Shown: piece after piece, positions 5,795 through 7,284 of the stretch | Layout: each line of letters opens with the position of its first letter | Numbering within the stretch: the first letter of the stretch is position 1 | From: JBFXAN01 sp050184225 | GTDB lineage: Bacteria; Chloroflexota; Dehalococcoidia; CAUJGQ01 | Direction of reading: 5' to 3' | NCBI GenBank assembly: GCA_050184225.1 | Contig: JBFXAN010000247.1 | Span: forward strand, 1 to 7,284 | DNA: 7,284 bases | Translations under genes and position numbers: made by a program | Notes under the pieces: model-generated | The model's input: only the letters and a program-made list of their open reading frames with translations | What the model was told of the DNA's origin: nothing | The model's database searches: none

Positions 5795-7284
5795 CTAGGT
5801 GTCCAGCCAGATGCTCTCCGGGTCGTATTCAGAGGAGAACGAAACGCCGATCCCCATCCCCTGAACGTGCTTGTGCAAGGACAGGTTTAGGAGCCAGTTG
5901 ATGGTCCAGGCCATCGGCACCTCTTCTTCGAGGATCTTCAGCATCTCCCGGATCGTCTGCGCGCGATTGGTCTGGTCGGTGATCTGGCCCTGCTGCGCGA
6001 GCAACTCGTTGTAGCGCGCGTTGTCCCACTTGCCGTAGTTGCGCGGTCCGTCCTTGCCCTGGTACTGGAGCAGGTACTCATTTGGGTCGACACTCGTCGC
6101 CCACTGACGGGTGTCATAGATGCCCCAGTCGTTGGTCGTGAGCAGCACAAGCGAGTCGGCGTAGGGTTTCGGCACGAGGTTCACTTCGATACCGATTCCT
6201 CGAAGGTTCTGCTGGACGACCTGAGCATGGACATGCTCCTGCGGCGTATCGGCAAAGGTGGAATAGGGCATATCGGTTTCGAGATTGGTAACACCCGCCG
6301 CCTGCATCAGTTGTTTCGCCTGCTGGATATCCTCGGTCTTTTCCTTGCGGTAGCCGGGCATCTGCGCCAGTTCGTCTTGGCTGTAGGCGGCGCCGGGGTG
6401 AGCAGTGGGATTGATCCCGCCCCAACCGGAGGGAACCGCCTCGACGCCGAACCACCCAGCCTGGATCACCTGCTGCCGGTTGAGTGCGAGGTGTACCGCC
6501 TTGCGCACGCGCACGTCGCTCCAAGGTTCCTGCCGGGTGTTGAAGACGACGCGATGGGTCTGGAACCCTTCCTGGCGGAGGGTGACGGCGTCCGGGATCT
6601 CACGACGAACCTCCTCCAACTGGGGATTGAACAAACCGGTGATTACGTCGAGTCGCTTGGACTTGAAGGCGGCGATCCGGGCGGTCACGTCCGTGATGTG
6701 GGTGTACTCGATCGCGTCGAGATACGGCTTCGGCTGGCGCCAGTACTCCGGGTTTCGCCGGAACTTGAGCGCTTGATCGAGCACCCATTCGACGTGCATC
6801 AGCGGGCCGGTGCCCGGCACGGGTTTGCCGCTCTTGATCAATCCACCCTCAGCGCCCTCGACGAACTCCTTTGGGAAGACAAAGGTGCCCCAGGTGGCGA
6901 GCCGGTCGAGCATGCCGGCGGTCGGCGCCTGAGTCTTGAGGATGACGGTAGAATTGTCCGGCGTCTCGACAGTGACGCCTCGGAATTCCGCTTTGCGGAA
7001 GAACTTGGGGTCGTCGGTGCGAATCCGCTCGATGCTATATTTCACGTCCTCCGCTGTCATCTCGCGACCGTTGACCGGAGCGACATTGTGGAAGCGGACG
7101 CCCGGTGGCAGCGAGAAGCGGTAGGTCATCTCGTCCGGCTGCTCGCGACTGGTGGCGAGGTCGTTGACGATCTCGTACTTGGGCGGCGGGAACATGTTGC
7201 GCTTGAGCAGCCCGTTGCCGACCGGCGCGGTGAAGGTGGTCGTCCAGATCGTGGCATGGGGTCCATGCTGCCGTAGGTGGCGGG
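5795..7284 (-). CDS. Solute-binding protein, family 5 (peptide/nickel/opine ABC importer), 5' end outside window
   Basis: Extracytoplasmic substrate-binding protein of the importer. The frame stays open to the window edge, so 495 residues are visible. The signal peptide and any lipoprotein Cys are not; the first ATG in the window (7195) is internal, because family-like sequence (TIWTTTFTAPVGNGLLKRN) precedes it. Hallmarks follow in order: NDLATSRE, TYRFSLPPGVRFHNVAPVNG and MTAEDVKYSIERI near the start; PGTGPLMHVEW and KFRRNPEYW in the middle; then VRKAVHLALNRQQVI; and near the end QWATSVDPNEYLLQYQ with YGKWDNARYNELL. The C-terminus (EYDPESIWLDT) ends normally at a TAG. In DppA/OppA the W..D...DP region carries an Asp that binds the peptide amino group; here the residues between Trp394 and Asp399 are A-T-S-V, with no acid. 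The ligand is therefore uncertain and may not be a peptide. It is the first visible gene of the cluster, with 60 bases before the permease gene. Confidence 0.93.
   Translation of the reverse strand, partial: RHLRQHGPHATIWTTTFTAPVGNGLLKRNMFPPPKYEIVNDLATSREQPDEMTYRFSLPPGVRFHNVAPVNGREMTAEDVKYSIERIRTDDPKFFRKAEFRGVTVETPDNSTVILKTQAPTAGMLDRLATWGTFVFPKEFVEGAEGGLIKSGKPVPGTGPLMHVEWVLDQALKFRRNPEYWRQPKPYLDAIEYTHITDVTARIAAFKSKRLDVITGLFNPQLEEVRREIPDAVTLRQEGFQTHRVVFNTRQEPWSDVRVRKAVHLALNRQQVIQAGWFGVEAVPSGWGGINPTAHPGAAYSQDELAQMPGYRKEKTEDIQQAKQLMQAAGVTNLETDMPYSTFADTPQEHVHAQVVQQNLRGIGIEVNLVPKPYADSLVLLTTNDWGIYDTRQWATSVDPNEYLLQYQGKDGPRNYGKWDNARYNELLAQQGQITDQTNRAQTIREMLKILEEEVPMAWTINWLLNLSLHKHVQGMGIGVSFSSEYDPESIWLDT

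Noticed and set aside
6227..7276. Long open frame of 349 codons on the plus strand, antisense to the solute-binding protein gene
   Set aside because: It lies opposite a gene with clear family motifs along its length. Its translation shows no recognisable motif and is what high GC at third codon positions commonly produces on the opposite strand.

Overview
The window is GC-rich, densely coding bacterial DNA. Six genes lie head to tail on the minus strand. They are read from about 7284 down to 404, with gaps of 60 bases or less. One truncated gene on the plus strand (1-411) converges on them. I see no RNA gene, mobile element, CRISPR array or origin. Only the dense packing, GC-rich coding and protein families hint at the host. 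A member of Chloroflexota, Actinomycetota or Alphaproteobacteria would all fit, and I cannot choose between them with confidence.

Layout in transcription order on the minus strand: (i) a solute-binding protein of the peptide/nickel/opine class (family 5), whose N-terminus and promoter lie outside the window; (ii) a DppB/OppB-type permease; (iii) a DppC/OppC-type permease; (iv) a class III (CaiB/BaiF) CoA-transferase whose start codon overlaps the stop of the permease gene as ATGA; (v) a second, clearly different class III CoA-transferase of the same length (420 residues) with an unusual Ser-rich insert; (vi) a two-domain vicinal-oxygen-chelate (VOC, glyoxalase/methylmalonyl-CoA-epimerase fold) protein. 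The gaps between (ii) and (iii), (iv) and (v), and (v) and (vi) are only 18-19 bases. This looks like one polycistronic unit. The plus-strand gene at 1-411 is the C-terminal part of a third class III CoA-transferase. Its stop codon lies inside the end of the VOC gene.

Working model (inference): a substrate is bound outside the membrane and imported by an Opp/Dpp-like ABC system. It is then activated by transfer of CoA from a donor thioester, by one or two CoA-transferases. The resulting acyl-CoA, or a product of it, may be handled by the VOC protein. The two ATPase subunits normally paired with this type of importer are absent from the window. The substrate-binding motif of the solute-binding protein also appears to lack the acidic residue that dipeptide- and oligopeptide-binding proteins use to hold the peptide amino group. 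The cargo may therefore be an organic acid or another compound rather than a peptide.

The parts belong to known families. What deserves a second look is the combination: a transporter tied by translation overlap to a pair of CoA-transferases, and a VOC protein that seems to have lost its metal ligands in both halves. I did not find a clearly unprecedented system.
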